A DNA stretch of 64,000 nt from Lachnoanaerobaculum saburreum DSM 3986 (GCF_000185385.1 NZ_GL622296.1:1403949-1467948), one strand, 5' to 3'; positions 16,799 to 25,148 are shown, counted from the stretch's first letter. The notes: a model not told the origin generated them from the sequence alone. Translations and numbers: made by a program.

Positions 16799-17260
16799 CT
16801 ATGCTGCCCGATATATAAAATATCGTGGTCTTCGGAAATGAGCCGTTTGGAGCCTTGGGTATTGGCGTCCATTCCTGATTGGGATCAATTCCTTTTTTGG
16901 CAAGGACATCACATCAAAAGTGCCGGAATACAGCTTCCAGTGCCTCGGGTTTGAGTTTTGCCCGCTGCTGGCTGAGAGCAGAAGCGGTTGGCATGAAAGA
17001 ATCCAGCCCCCAGAAGTCAATCATTTCAACCCTGGTGGATGATGAGCCTTGTGAAACGAGAAAGGAAATAAGCTTCTGAGCAGAGATTTTTTTGCTTCTC
17101 CGGAAATCAGAATCGGGATGGACAGCATACTGTGAAATATCAGAAACAACGTGTTCCACAGCAGAAAAAAACAGGTTTTTGATTTGTTGATGGTTCATAA
17201 TCATGTGACTCCTTGAAAAAGTTATATACTACTAATTCAAGTGGCAGCTCTCTATGTCAA
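16799..17260 (-). mobile_element. IS4-like insertion sequence remnant (5' end of transposase)
   Basis: The minus-strand frame from 17204 to about 16917 encodes a typical N-terminus of IS4-type (DDE) transposases of gut and oral Clostridia. It contains the stretches FLVSQGSSSTR and TASALSQQRAKLKPEALEAVF. After about 95 residues the match ends and the frame stops at 16914; the DDE catalytic core is absent. A ribosome site (AAGGAGT) precedes the start near 17204. Upstream, up to about 17260, lies AT/CA-rich DNA that may hold one IS end. The base composition is visibly more GC than the neighbours. It cannot transpose by itself. Confidence 0.8.
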
Positions 17261-17291
17261 CCCCCTTTAGTAACTTTTTTTGAAAAAATTT

Positions 17292-17320
17292 GGGTTAGAC
17301 CCCCGGTTCGAATCTAACCC
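17292..17320. repeat. Perfect 8-bp inverted repeat at the edge of the inserted DNA
   Basis: GGGTTAGA (17292-17299) and TCTAACCC (17313-17320) are perfect complements around a 13-base loop containing GGTTCGAA. It lies just outside the IS remnant. It may be an element end, a recombination site or a weak terminator. Confidence 0.5.
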
Positions 17321-17395
17321 TGTAACTTAACTAAATGATATTGTGTAGTAAATTAGAACAATTAGGAGTAATTAGGCAGGTAGAGGTAATTTAGT

Positions 17396-17731
17396 ATGAA
17401 ATATTTTTTTATGATTGTTGATTATATTACACCTATTCTAATGATTATTTCACCTCCATGGTGGAAAAAAATAGCCAATGGTGGTATTAACAGGTATTCA
17501 GGAATGAGGACTTCTTTGTCAATGAAAAACGAAGAAAACTGGAAGAAAGCCAATTTGTTATGTGGAAAATATTATTTTAGAGTGGGGATAGTTTTATTTA
17601 TTTTGGTTTTTTTAATAAGATACATTAAAGTAGTTCCTATGGAATGGAATTCTCTGATTACTACATCTATTTGTATTGTTAGTATAATTGCATTAACGGT
17701 GTTTGTAAATAATAAGATTAAAGAAGGGTAG
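17396..17731 (+). CDS. SdpI-family membrane protein
   Basis: The 111-residue protein has membrane segments near the N-terminus and two near the C-terminus. Between them is the SdpI/YfhL signature: N-x-x-x-G-x-RT (NRYSGMRTSLS), then W-KKAN. SdpI of Bacillus subtilis gives immunity to the SdpC killing peptide and sequesters the repressor SdpR; many homologues have no known toxin. Here no sdpABC genes are present. GAGG lies about ten bases before the ATG. It sits in a block of inserted DNA together with an XRE regulator, so it may be cargo of a mobile element. Confidence 0.75.
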   Translation: MKYFFMIVDYITPILMIISPPWWKKIANGGINRYSGMRTSLSMKNEENWKKANLLCGKYYFRVGIVLFILVFLIRYIKVVPMEWNSLITTSICIVSIIALTVFVNNKIKEG

Positions 17732-17817
17732 TTTTGTATTAAATGTGATTACTGATTTTTGAAGATAATTAATAGGATTTTGTATCAAAGCATTATATGG
17801 AAGGTGATGATTAAACT

Positions 17818-18093
17818 GTGAGAAACAAAATTGAAAAATATAGAAAACCACTAGGGTTATCACAACATCGGTTGGGGAAAAAGGTAGGAGTTTCCAGAGT
17901 GAGCATAAATAAAATAGAAACTGGTAAAGTTATTCCGAGCTTGAAACTAGACCATGATATATCAGAAGCACTAGGCGTGTGTATTTATAAAATATTTGAT
18001 TTGGATGGGAAAGAAACTTCTTACTTAAAAGCAAAACAAATTAAAAAGAAGTGCAGATTTCAAAAGAAAAATAGAAAAAGGTGGAGTATTTGA
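17818..18093 (+). CDS. XRE-family helix-turn-helix regulator
   Basis: The 91-residue protein starts with GTG behind AAGGTGAT. Residues ~1-62 form a Cro/CI-type HTH: LSQHRLGKKVGVSRVSINKIETG, here split as LSQHRLGKKVGVS and INKIETGKVIPS, followed by the usual LGVCIYKIFDL end of small YozG-type regulators. The usual RxxxGLSQ arm reads KPLGLSQ. The last ~25 residues are Lys-rich and probably not native: from about 18029 another frame opens. This suggests a fusion point between the regulator gene and a mobile-element remnant. It is likely to regulate the neighbouring SdpI-like gene or to be a left-over element repressor. Confidence 0.75.
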   Translation: MRNKIEKYRKPLGLSQHRLGKKVGVSRVSINKIETGKVIPSLKLDHDISEALGVCIYKIFDLDGKETSYLKAKQIKKKCRFQKKNRKRWSI

Positions 18094-18403
18094 AGCCTTT
18101 GAAAGAAAAATTACAGTTAGGCAGGAAGATACAAATAACGGTTTAATTTATGCCTATTTAGACTATGTCCTATTGGATAACAGATATAGAGAAAAGCTAA
18201 AGGAACTTACAGAAAACAATTTGAAAGATAGAGGAATTGGTATAGAAGAAGCTGAAAATCCTGATGATGAAAATGACAACTTAGATAATCTAAAAGAGGA
18301 AAACTTAACGGTGCAAAGTGAAAAGATTTTTAACACTTTGCTTTTTTGTGGATTTAAAAAATCTACAAAAAAGCAAAGTATACAGGGGTTAAAGGGGGAG
18401 TAG
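18029..18403 (+). pseudogene. C-terminal fragment of an unidentified mobile-element protein
   Basis: A frame without its own start is open from 18029 to the stop at 18403, overlapping the end of the XRE gene in another frame. It encodes about 124 residues with segments such as GLIYAYLDYVLLDNRYREKL and an acidic Asp/Glu/Asn tract. It ends in a Lys/Ser-rich tail that is encoded by a long hairpin. I do not recognise the family with certainty; the composition and the hairpin-rich 3' end resemble tails of mobilisation or relaxase genes in Clostridia elements. No start or N-terminal domain remains. Confidence 0.4.
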
Positions 18404-18413
18404 CCCCCTTTAA
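18313..18413 (+). repeat. Stack of three interlocking hairpins
   Basis: A 21-bp stem (18335-18355 with 18359-18379, three-base A loop) has only one G-T mismatch. GCAAAGTG at 18313-18320 can compete by pairing with CACTTTGC at 18334-18341, which forms the base of the long stem. A third, perfect 10-bp hairpin TTAAAGGGGG/CCCCCTTTAA spans 18389-18413. Such density points to a transfer origin, a terminator/antiterminator or another structured mobile-element end. Confidence 0.75.
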
Positions 18414-18643
18414 TTCAAACAGGATTTATCCTATTGGATTTCTTAGCGAAGCGATAGGCTTTCCGCAGGAACGCAAAGAACCGTAGTCAAACGGTATATC
18501 CTTGCGCCCTTGTAAACAAGGGAGCGAAGGTACCTATCATCATAAGGATACTAAAATATGAAAACTAAATATCAGATAAAGATTAGCAGATAGAAAATTT
18601 TGGTCGTCTTTTCTTTTTTTCTTTGTTAAAACGTAGAAAATAA
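18414..18643. other. Mobile-element-derived intergenic region
   Basis: No gene is seen. A perfect hairpin CCCTTGT-AA-ACAAGGG is at 18507-18522. The DNA around it (18440-18540) is richer in GC than its surroundings and looks like the non-coding end of the same inserted element. A pyrimidine-rich stretch at 18603-18628 precedes the AraC gene end. Confidence 0.5.
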
Positions 18644-19618
18644 TTATAAGTTTTGTCTGTATTGTAAAACTGTCTTTCCAGTCCATATTTTAAATGCACG
18701 CTGAAAGGAATTTATCTCGCTGTAGGAGAGTAGAAATGCAATTTCTTCTGCTGAGAAGTTAGTGTTTTTTATGTAATGAATAGCCAAGCTTTTTCTTACG
18801 GAGTTAAGCTGCTTTTGAAAACTTGTATTTTCTTCTTGAAGTTTTCTTTGAAGGTTGCGCTTTGATATGTTAAGTTTTTTGGCAACTTCATCAATACTTG
18901 AATTTCCGCCTGATAAAATCTCAGAAAGTACAGTACGAACTTTGCCTGATACAGACTCATCAAGCTCCAAGTCTGACAGCCTTTTGTTAAGTTCAGGTTC
19001 CATGTATTCAAACAGTGAGGAATTCTCACTTATAAATGGCTTTTCCAAATCAGACTTTACAAATACAATAGCATTGTCGGCACCAGAAATTATATTACAT
19101 TTTGAATACTCTGAAAATAGTGTATCATCTTTTGCCTTTTGCATATATATAACTTTCGGAATAATATCCTTCAAAGTAGAGCGCCTTAACAGTGCAATAA
19201 GAAATAAAAACTCCGATTTAACAAAAAACATAGGTAATATATCGTTTTCGTCACAATCAAGTGATATAGATACTTCAGTATCAGATTCAGATATTGACCA
19301 GTTGACCGGCCCTATCAGTTTTTTATATGTGGAAAGTCGCCTAATACATTGCAAACCGTCTTTACTGCAACTTGCGGCAAATATCGGAGGAGAAGATGTG
19401 GTGATACTTTCTTTTGTAGCAAGTTTTATGAGTGCGTCATCTGATAAAACTTCACCAAGTGCATTACAAAAACTGTAATATTGATTCTTTTTCATTGTGA
19501 CAGGTTCAAAGTCGAAAATATCCGGAGGAAGCTTTGCCTTTTTTAGTATCATAGGCAGTGAATATCCGTTTGAATCCAGTATTTTCTTATACTGCACATC
19601 TACAATAAAATTTGTCAT
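18644..19618 (-). CDS. AraC-family transcriptional regulator
   Basis: Starting at the ATG at 19618 the protein has 324 residues; upstream in-frame starts at 19642 and 19654 lie inside the preceding dehydrogenase gene. The N-terminal ~200 residues resemble the Arabinose_bd-type ligand domain of OruR/ArgR-like AraC regulators. The C-terminal ~100 hold two helix-turn-helix units (VAKKLNISKRNLQRKL and EEIAFLLSYSEINSFQRAF). It directly follows the broken short-chain dehydrogenase, sharing TAA/ATG, so they form one unit and it probably controlled that gene. The small molecule it senses is unknown. Confidence 0.88.
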   Translation of the reverse strand: MTNFIVDVQYKKILDSNGYSLPMILKKAKLPPDIFDFEPVTMKKNQYYSFCNALGEVLSDDALIKLATKESITTSSPPIFAASCSKDGLQCIRRLSTYKKLIGPVNWSISESDTEVSISLDCDENDILPMFFVKSEFLFLIALLRRSTLKDIIPKVIYMQKAKDDTLFSEYSKCNIISGADNAIVFVKSDLEKPFISENSSLFEYMEPELNKRLSDLELDESVSGKVRTVLSEILSGGNSSIDEVAKKLNISKRNLQRKLQEENTSFQKQLNSVRKSLAIHYIKNTNFSAEEIAFLLSYSEINSFQRAFKIWTGKTVLQYRQNL

Positions 19619-19619
19619 A

Positions 19620-20402
19620 TTATTTTGTCTTTTGCTGCTCATATACAAAGTCAAGCATCGGTGTTTTAGGCATAATAGGCATTAGCGGATATCCTATCTT
19701 TTGTACTCCTGCAAGTCCGCTTATAACATTAAGTTTTCCTTTCAGCATACCCATATATCCTGCGAGTGCTACCGCCATAGGATCAACGGCATGTGCAAAC
19801 AGCGGAGTTTTGTCAAGTCCGCCTGCCTGTATAAATCCGGTCTGCATAGCGCCCGGCATCAGTGCGGTCACCGTTACACCTGTTCCTTTAAGTTCTCTCC
19901 ATATGGCATTGCTCACACTTGTAAGGTAAGCTTTGGTAGCATAGTAGACTGCCTGTAGAGGTCCCGGCATATTTGCGGCGGTTGAGCTTACATTCAAAAC
20001 TTTTCCTGAACCTCTTTTTACCATATCAGGAAGGAAAAGATTCATAAGTCTTGTAGGAGTCTCCATATTCACTCTCATCATCTGTATATCCTGCTCAAGT
20101 GTTCTTTCTCTTGTAAAGTCACCCTGACCGCCAAATCCTGCGTTGTTTATAAGATAGTCAACAGTCCAACTGTTTCTCTTGCACTCATCATATATTGCCT
20201 GTGGTGCATCTTCATTAGACAAGTCGGCTTCAATACATTCTATTTGTATATTATATTTTTTTGAAGTTCGCTTTTTTGTTTTTCAAGCTTTTTTATACTT
20301 CTTCCGACCAGTATAAGGTCACCTCCGCGCTTTGCATGTATCTTTGCAAGGCATGAACCCAGACCGCCATATGAACCTGTAAGTAACGCTGTATTTTTTC
20401 AT
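19620..20402 (-). pseudogene. Short-chain dehydrogenase/reductase with two frameshifts
   Basis: The real start is the ATG at 20402 behind AAAGGAG. After the ATG a run of six As puts the frame out by one: the correct frame reads NTALLTGSYGGLGS, the NAD(P)-binding loop. At a second A-run (near 20257-20263) it shifts again into the frame that stays open to 19620. The rest has normal SDR features: NNAGFGG, the Ser of NVSSTA and the catalytic YYATK. The whole protein would be about 260 residues. As written only the C-terminal 200 residues form one frame, so it should be inactive unless the A-runs are sequencing errors or slip in vivo. Confidence 0.85.
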
Positions 20403-20567
20403 TTTTATTCTCCTTTATTAACTAAATAAAAGTCTTTTGATATGTGGATACTATACCTTAAAGTAAAAGATTATACAACATCAATTCGTGCCGACTGAAA
20501 ATCAAATTACGCCAAAGATATTCAAATAATCATAGTATAAAGTTAAGATGTATTTTTATAGGGGACG

Positions 20568-20576
20568 TGTTATAAT
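20568..20576 (+). promoter_or_regulatory. Extended -10 promoter for paralogue 2/3 and the ATPase
   Basis: TG-T-TATAAT (20568-20576) is a perfect extended -10 box about 50 bases before the start codon. No good -35 is present, as is common for extended -10 promoters. Confidence 0.5.
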
Positions 20577-20628
20577 TTTGGCAGATAAGCAGTAGGGATT
20601 TTGAAACTGATAAAAATTGGAACCGGAT

Positions 20629-21330
20629 ATGAGTGAAGATATGGATTTTGAGAAAAAAGATGATATTGAAGTAAAAGAGATTTTGGATGATATGAACAGC
20701 AATGTTCAAGTGAAAAAAAGTAAACTGCCGATTATATTGTTGGCACTGCTATACGGAATGGCATTGTATGGTTTTATATTTTCGTTTATAGCAAACATTA
20801 TATTGTTAGGTTTGGTAATGGCCTTTGCAGTTACTTTATTTATAATGTTTTTTGTTGTTATGATATTACAGGTGCAAGGTATTGAATATGCTAAAAAGAT
20901 AGAAGATATAGATTATTGCCTGAATACATACTTTCTATATAAGTATATAACGGCTCCCTTTATATGGAGTTGTGGAATAATAGTGGCATCTATGGTTTTA
21001 ATAACCGTTAAGTCGACGGATGATCCTATAGGTATTGCTGCAGCTTTTGGTTTATTACTTGTACCTTATATATTTACAGTATCTGTCTTAATAGGTTTGC
21101 CATGTATTATAACCATAAATTTCGCCTTGGATATTGCAAGAAAAAAATTCGGAATGAGTTCTTTTAAAAAGATGATACATTTTTTCTTGCAACTGATACC
21201 GATATTGGATCTTATAGATGGGTTGTATATAAGTATAAAATATTGGAAGAGAGGTAAGGTCGCAGCTGTTATAACTGCTCTTTGTGCAATTGTCGGTATG
21301 GCAGCATATTTTATTGTACCAGTATTGTAG
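20629..21330 (+). CDS. Small membrane protein, paralogue 2 of 3 (unknown family)
   Basis: The ATG at 20629 gives 233 residues; another ATG at 20641 and a TTG at 20617 are possible. The N-terminal ~35 residues are charged and cytoplasmic, followed by five or six membrane segments. It shares DYCLNTYFLYKYITAPFI and the C-terminal HFFLQ(L/M)IP...LYISIKYWK block with paralogue 3 and, less closely, paralogue 1. The DNA just before and after its start (20594-20725) is repeated at 21339-21465, so paralogues 2 and 3 come from a tandem duplication. It should be co-transcribed with paralogue 3 and the intact P-type ATPase. Function unknown. Confidence 0.7.
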   Translation: MSEDMDFEKKDDIEVKEILDDMNSNVQVKKSKLPIILLALLYGMALYGFIFSFIANIILLGLVMAFAVTLFIMFFVVMILQVQGIEYAKKIEDIDYCLNTYFLYKYITAPFIWSCGIIVASMVLITVKSTDDPIGIAAAFGLLLVPYIFTVSVLIGLPCIITINFALDIARKKFGMSSFKKMIHFFLQLIPILDLIDGLYISIKYWKRGKVAAVITALCAIVGMAAYFIVPVL

Positions 21331-21382
21331 GTCAGTAGTATTTTTGAAACTGATAAAAATTGGAACGGGATATGAGTGAAGT

Positions 21383-22117
21383 ATGGATTTTGAGAAAAAA
21401 GATGATATTGATACAAAAGAGATTTTAGAGGATAAGAACAGTGATGTTCAAGTGAAAAAAAGTAAACTGCTTCCTATATTGTTAGCACTGCTATACGGAA
21501 CAGCATTATATGGTTTTGTATTTTTTATTATAGAAAATAATAGGTTGGGCGGATCGGCGATAGTTGTTGCACTTGCTTTATTTATAATGATTTTTGTTGT
21601 TATGATATTACAAATTCGAGGTGTTTTATCTGCTGCAAAGATAGAAGATATAGATTATTGCCTGAATACATATTTTCTATATAAGTATATAACAGCGCCT
21701 TTTATATGTGGATGTGGAGGAACACTGACCTATATTATTTTCGAGTGGATTTCAATGACGATTAAATCTAACTATCAATTGGTTACGTTTCTTTTGATAT
21801 TTTTATTTATTGCGTTTATTGTAGTGATAGTACCATATATATTGGTATCATATGCTTTGATAGGATTGCCATGTACTGTAGCGGTGAATTGTATGCTGGA
21901 TATTACGAGAAAAAAATATGGAATGAGTTTCGTGATAAGGACGATACATTTTTTCCTGCAAATGATACCGATAGTGAATATTATAGACGCTTTGTATATA
22001 AGTATAAAATATTGGAAAAAGGGTATGGTATTGGCTATTTTGACAGTTGTATACAGCTATATCACAATGGCCATATTAGCGTTTACATATTTGGTAATAA
22101 AGTCTTTAGGGTGGTAA
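21383..22117 (+). CDS. Small membrane protein, paralogue 3 of 3 (unknown family)
   Basis: The 244-residue protein is the tandem duplicate of paralogue 2, with the same charged N-terminus (MDFEKKDD) and conserved middle and C-terminal blocks, but a diverged stretch between them. The ATG corresponding to the upstream start of paralogue 2 is put out of frame by two lost bases (GAAGTATGG against GAAGATATGG), so it must start at 21383, where the ribosome site is weak. It has about six membrane segments and lies 111 bases upstream of the intact ATPase. Function unknown; a small accessory subunit or regulator of the pump is a guess. Confidence 0.68.
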   Translation: MDFEKKDDIDTKEILEDKNSDVQVKKSKLLPILLALLYGTALYGFVFFIIENNRLGGSAIVVALALFIMIFVVMILQIRGVLSAAKIEDIDYCLNTYFLYKYITAPFICGCGGTLTYIIFEWISMTIKSNYQLVTFLLIFLFIAFIVVIVPYILVSYALIGLPCTVAVNCMLDITRKKYGMSFVIRTIHFFLQMIPIVNIIDALYISIKYWKKGMVLAILTVVYSYITMAILAFTYLVIKSLGW

Positions 22118-22122
22118 TATTA

Positions 22123-22218
22123 TGGAGAAGATGAGTATCTGTGACGGCATACTTTGTGATATAGTAGGAGATTGGGAGTGCAAGCTTATGAGTATAAACG
22201 ATGAAGAAATAATATAAA
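22123..22218 (+). CDS. Possible 31-residue small protein
   Basis: An ATG at 22132 or earlier opens a short frame, MEKMSICDGILCDIVGDWECKL and nine more residues in two pieces here: MEKMSICDGILCDIVGDW then ECKLMSINDEEII, ending with TAA at 22218. It fills the gap between paralogue 3 and the ATPase. There are two Cys near the start and a Trp, but no strong ribosome site. It may be a real microprotein, a decayed gene start or chance. Confidence 0.3.
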
Positions 22219-22228
22219 GGACAGTTTT

Positions 22229-24610
22229 ATGGATAGTATTGATGAGAATAATTCCATGCCGGTCGGGCTTACCGGGGCGGAAGTAGCAGTCAGAGTGGAT
22301 AGCGGTAAGGTAAATAAGGCGGATATAGGGACAGATAAGACAAAAAGGGAAATTATCATATCTAATGTATGCACATACTTTAACCTTATATTTTTGATTA
22401 TTTCAATATTGCTGATAGTGGTCGGATCATTTAGAAACCTTACGTTTCTTCCGATTATTATAGGAAATACAGTGATTGGGATAGTACAGGAGCTTCGTGC
22501 AAAAAAGACACTTGAGAAGATGAGCCTTCTAAATGCTCCACTTGCAGATGTAATAAGAGACGGTAAGCTTAAAAATATTTTATCACAAGAACTGGTAAAG
22601 GATGATATAGTTTTATTATCAGCAGGAAAACAAATCTGTGCGGATGCTACTGTTATAAGTGGAAACATACAGGTTAATGAATCACTCTTGACAGGTGAGG
22701 TGGATGAGATTGAAAAAAAAACGGGAAGCACTTTGATGTCCGGAAGCTTTGTAGTATCGGGGGAGTGCTATGCAAGACTTGAAAATGTAGGTACAGACTC
22801 CTATATTTCAAAGCTTAGTATAGAAGCAAAGTCTATGAACGGTAAAGAACAGTCACAGATGATACGCCAGATAAACCTTATTGTAAAGACTGTGGGCATT
22901 ATAATAATACCTATTGCAATAATTTTATTTTGGCAGAGTTTTTATGTAAATGATGATACATTCAGTAAAAGTGTGACATCCACAGTTGCGGCGATTATCG
23001 GTATGATTCCAGAGGGGCTGTATTTGCTCACTACATTAGCACTTGCAATAAGTACGGTGAAGCTTGCAAGCAAGAAAGTTTTGTTACATGATATGAAGAG
23101 TATTGAGACTTTGGCAAGAGTTGATGTACTATGTGTGGACAAGACGGGAACCATTACAGAACCTGATATGAAGGTGGAAAATGTTTTTTTATGTAAAGCG
23201 AACAATACAAAACTGTATGAGGAAGATTTTAAGAGATTACTGGCTGATTATGCATTTGCTTCTAAGGATAATAATGCAACAATGAAAGCATTAAAGTCAT
23301 ATGCAAGTAATATAAAGATATATGGAAAAAAAGTACCGCTTAAGATACTGGCATTTTCATCTACACTCAAATATGGAAGTATCACCTTTGATGAGGGTTG
23401 CTATGTACTTGGAGCACCTGAGTTTATTTTAAAAGATAATATAACAAAATATGAAAATGATATTTTGCCATACAGTGAGAAAGGCAGTCGTGTATTGCTT
23501 TTTGCAAAGTATGAAGGTGATGATATTGAAAACGGAATTGTAGGAAATGTAATTCCTCTTGGATTTATAGCATTTGCCAATCCCGTTAGGGCAAATGCAG
23601 TGAAGACTTTTAATTACTTTAAGAGTCAGGATGTAGCTATAAAGGTAATATCGGGTGATAATCCACAGACAGTTTCACAGATTGCCGTTCAGGCGGGGAT
23701 AGAAAATGCACAGCAGTATATTGATGCATCTTTACTTGACAGCAATAAAAAGATAGAAGAGGCTGTAAATAACTATACTGTTTTTGGGCGTGTGACACCG
23801 AAGCAAAAGCAATTACTTGTAAAGGCATTGCAAAATGGCGGTCACACTGTAGCTATGACCGGTGACGGTGTAAATGATATTCTGGCTATGAAGGATGCCG
23901 ATTGCAGTGTAGCAATGGCATCAGGAAGTGAGGCCGCCGCACAGGCTGCACAGGTTGTACTTTTGGATTCGGACTTTGCACATATGCCGGAACTTGTATA
24001 TGAGGGTAGAAGAGTTGTCAACAATATTGAGCGTTCAGCCAGTTTATTTCTTGTAAAGAATATATTTTCACTGCTTTTATCAGTGCTTTCCGCTGTATTT
24101 ATGTTTACATATCCTCTTGAGCCTGCACAGATTTCATTTGTAAGTATGTTTACTATAGGTATTCCGGGATTTTTGCTGGCACTTGAACCTAATAAACATA
24201 GAATTAAGGGTGATTTTCTTAAGAATGTTCTGATAAAGGCATTGCCGGGAGGTCTGACAGATGTTATTGCAGTGTTTGCAATAGTAATGTGTGGAAGTGT
24301 TTTTGATATATCTAATGACAGTATCGGAACTGTTGCGACTATGATAATGTCTGTTGTAGGATTTATGATTTTATGCAAGATTAGTGAGCCTTTTAATACA
24401 AGAAAGTATATAATAATAGGGGGAAATATATTCGGATTTATATTTGCAGGGATTTTCTTTAGGAAGTTGTTTGCACTTACAGATCTCTCAGGAGTAAGTA
24501 TTTTGTTGATGGTTATTTTCGGATTCGGAGCGGAATCTGTATTTAGAAATCTTACTATATTGGTAGAAAATATACAGATACTATATGTTAAGACTAAAGA
24601 AAGAAAATAA
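22229..24610 (+). CDS. Cation-transporting P-type ATPase
   Basis: The 793-residue protein is a complete P-type ATPase: actuator loop LTGE (154-157), the membrane motif PEGL (261-264), the phosphorylated Asp304 in DKTGT, and TGDGVND later. No N-terminal metal-binding domain with CxxC is present, and the membrane motif is PEGL rather than CPC, so it is not a heavy-metal P1B pump. Layout and the GLTGAEV start resemble the CtpE-like group, in which a mycobacterial member takes up calcium. The ion is not certain here. AAAGGA is upstream of the ATG. A truncated copy lies 6.4 kb upstream. Confidence 0.9.
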   Translation: MDSIDENNSMPVGLTGAEVAVRVDSGKVNKADIGTDKTKREIIISNVCTYFNLIFLIISILLIVVGSFRNLTFLPIIIGNTVIGIVQELRAKKTLEKMSLLNAPLADVIRDGKLKNILSQELVKDDIVLLSAGKQICADATVISGNIQVNESLLTGEVDEIEKKTGSTLMSGSFVVSGECYARLENVGTDSYISKLSIEAKSMNGKEQSQMIRQINLIVKTVGIIIIPIAIILFWQSFYVNDDTFSKSVTSTVAAIIGMIPEGLYLLTTLALAISTVKLASKKVLLHDMKSIETLARVDVLCVDKTGTITEPDMKVENVFLCKANNTKLYEEDFKRLLADYAFASKDNNATMKALKSYASNIKIYGKKVPLKILAFSSTLKYGSITFDEGCYVLGAPEFILKDNITKYENDILPYSEKGSRVLLFAKYEGDDIENGIVGNVIPLGFIAFANPVRANAVKTFNYFKSQDVAIKVISGDNPQTVSQIAVQAGIENAQQYIDASLLDSNKKIEEAVNNYTVFGRVTPKQKQLLVKALQNGGHTVAMTGDGVNDILAMKDADCSVAMASGSEAAAQAAQVVLLDSDFAHMPELVYEGRRVVNNIERSASLFLVKNIFSLLLSVLSAVFMFTYPLEPAQISFVSMFTIGIPGFLLALEPNKHRIKGDFLKNVLIKALPGGLTDVIAVFAIVMCGSVFDISNDSIGTVATMIMSVVGFMILCKISEPFNTRKYIIIGGNIFGFIFAGIFFRKLFALTDLSGVSILLMVIFGFGAESVFRNLTILVENIQILYVKTKERK

Positions 24611-24618
24611 AAGCAATA

Positions 24619-24664
24619 TAATAAGAAGTTGTAATATTATATAGTGAAAATAAACTTCTTATTT
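24619..24664 (+). terminator. Hairpin after the P-type ATPase
   Basis: AATAAGAAGTT (24619-24629) pairs perfectly with AACTTCTTATT (24652-24662); a short T-rich stretch follows. The loop is long (22 bases), so efficiency may be moderate. Confidence 0.6.
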
Positions 24665-24789
24665 TGGATATGTACTTAAATATCAGAAATATGTATATTT
24701 TCATTCCATTTCTGTAGCTGTTATGATATTATATAGAAAGTGTTTTGTAGTGAAAATTTGGAATAATATAAAGACAGGAGATTATATAC

Positions 24790-25107
24790 ATGCAAGGCTT
24801 AAGAAGCAGTGAAGAAGAAGATTTTGAAAAGTTCTTTAGTATTGTAGAGGAAGAGGCAAAAAAACTTGGAGGTGTCTTTTTTTGTGATACTTTTGAGGGA
24901 AGAGATCTTGTATTAAATAATATGAAGGTTTGTGACCTTGGCGGATGGCTTGTACCGGCAAGTGATGTTGAGGATTTTGAGTCTATTTATGTGGCAGGTA
25001 AGGATGATGAACTTTGGGAGAATGATAAATGGTATGATATGTATATCTTTGTAAACTATTCTCTTGGTGATAATAATGAGTTGACTCTCAAATTTGATAA
25101 GAAATAG
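24790..25107 (+). CDS. Small acidic protein of unknown function
   Basis: The 105-residue protein is soluble and acidic, with no signal peptide or membrane segment. I recognise no domain. It has several Trp, Tyr and Phe residues and DDELWENDKWYDMYIF in its second half. AGGAG precedes the ATG. It is a single gene between the ATPase terminator and the rpsU promoter. Confidence 0.6.
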   Translation: MQGLRSSEEEDFEKFFSIVEEEAKKLGGVFFCDTFEGRDLVLNNMKVCDLGGWLVPASDVEDFESIYVAGKDDELWENDKWYDMYIFVNYSLGDNNELTLKFDKK

Positions 25108-25120
25108 TAAAATAAAAATA

Positions 25121-25148
25121 TTGACGAATCTGTACTTTATGGTATAAT
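25121..25148 (+). promoter_or_regulatory. Promoter of rpsU
   Basis: TTGACG (25121-25126) and TATAAT (25143-25148) are separated by 16 bases, about 45 bases before the rpsU start codon. This is the best sigma-70-type promoter in the window. Confidence 0.8.

Noticed and set aside
17299-17320. GGTTCGAATC looks like the T-loop of a tRNA
   Set aside because: No tRNA body can be built upstream: there is no D-arm, anticodon arm or acceptor complement. The bases are better explained by the inverted repeat.
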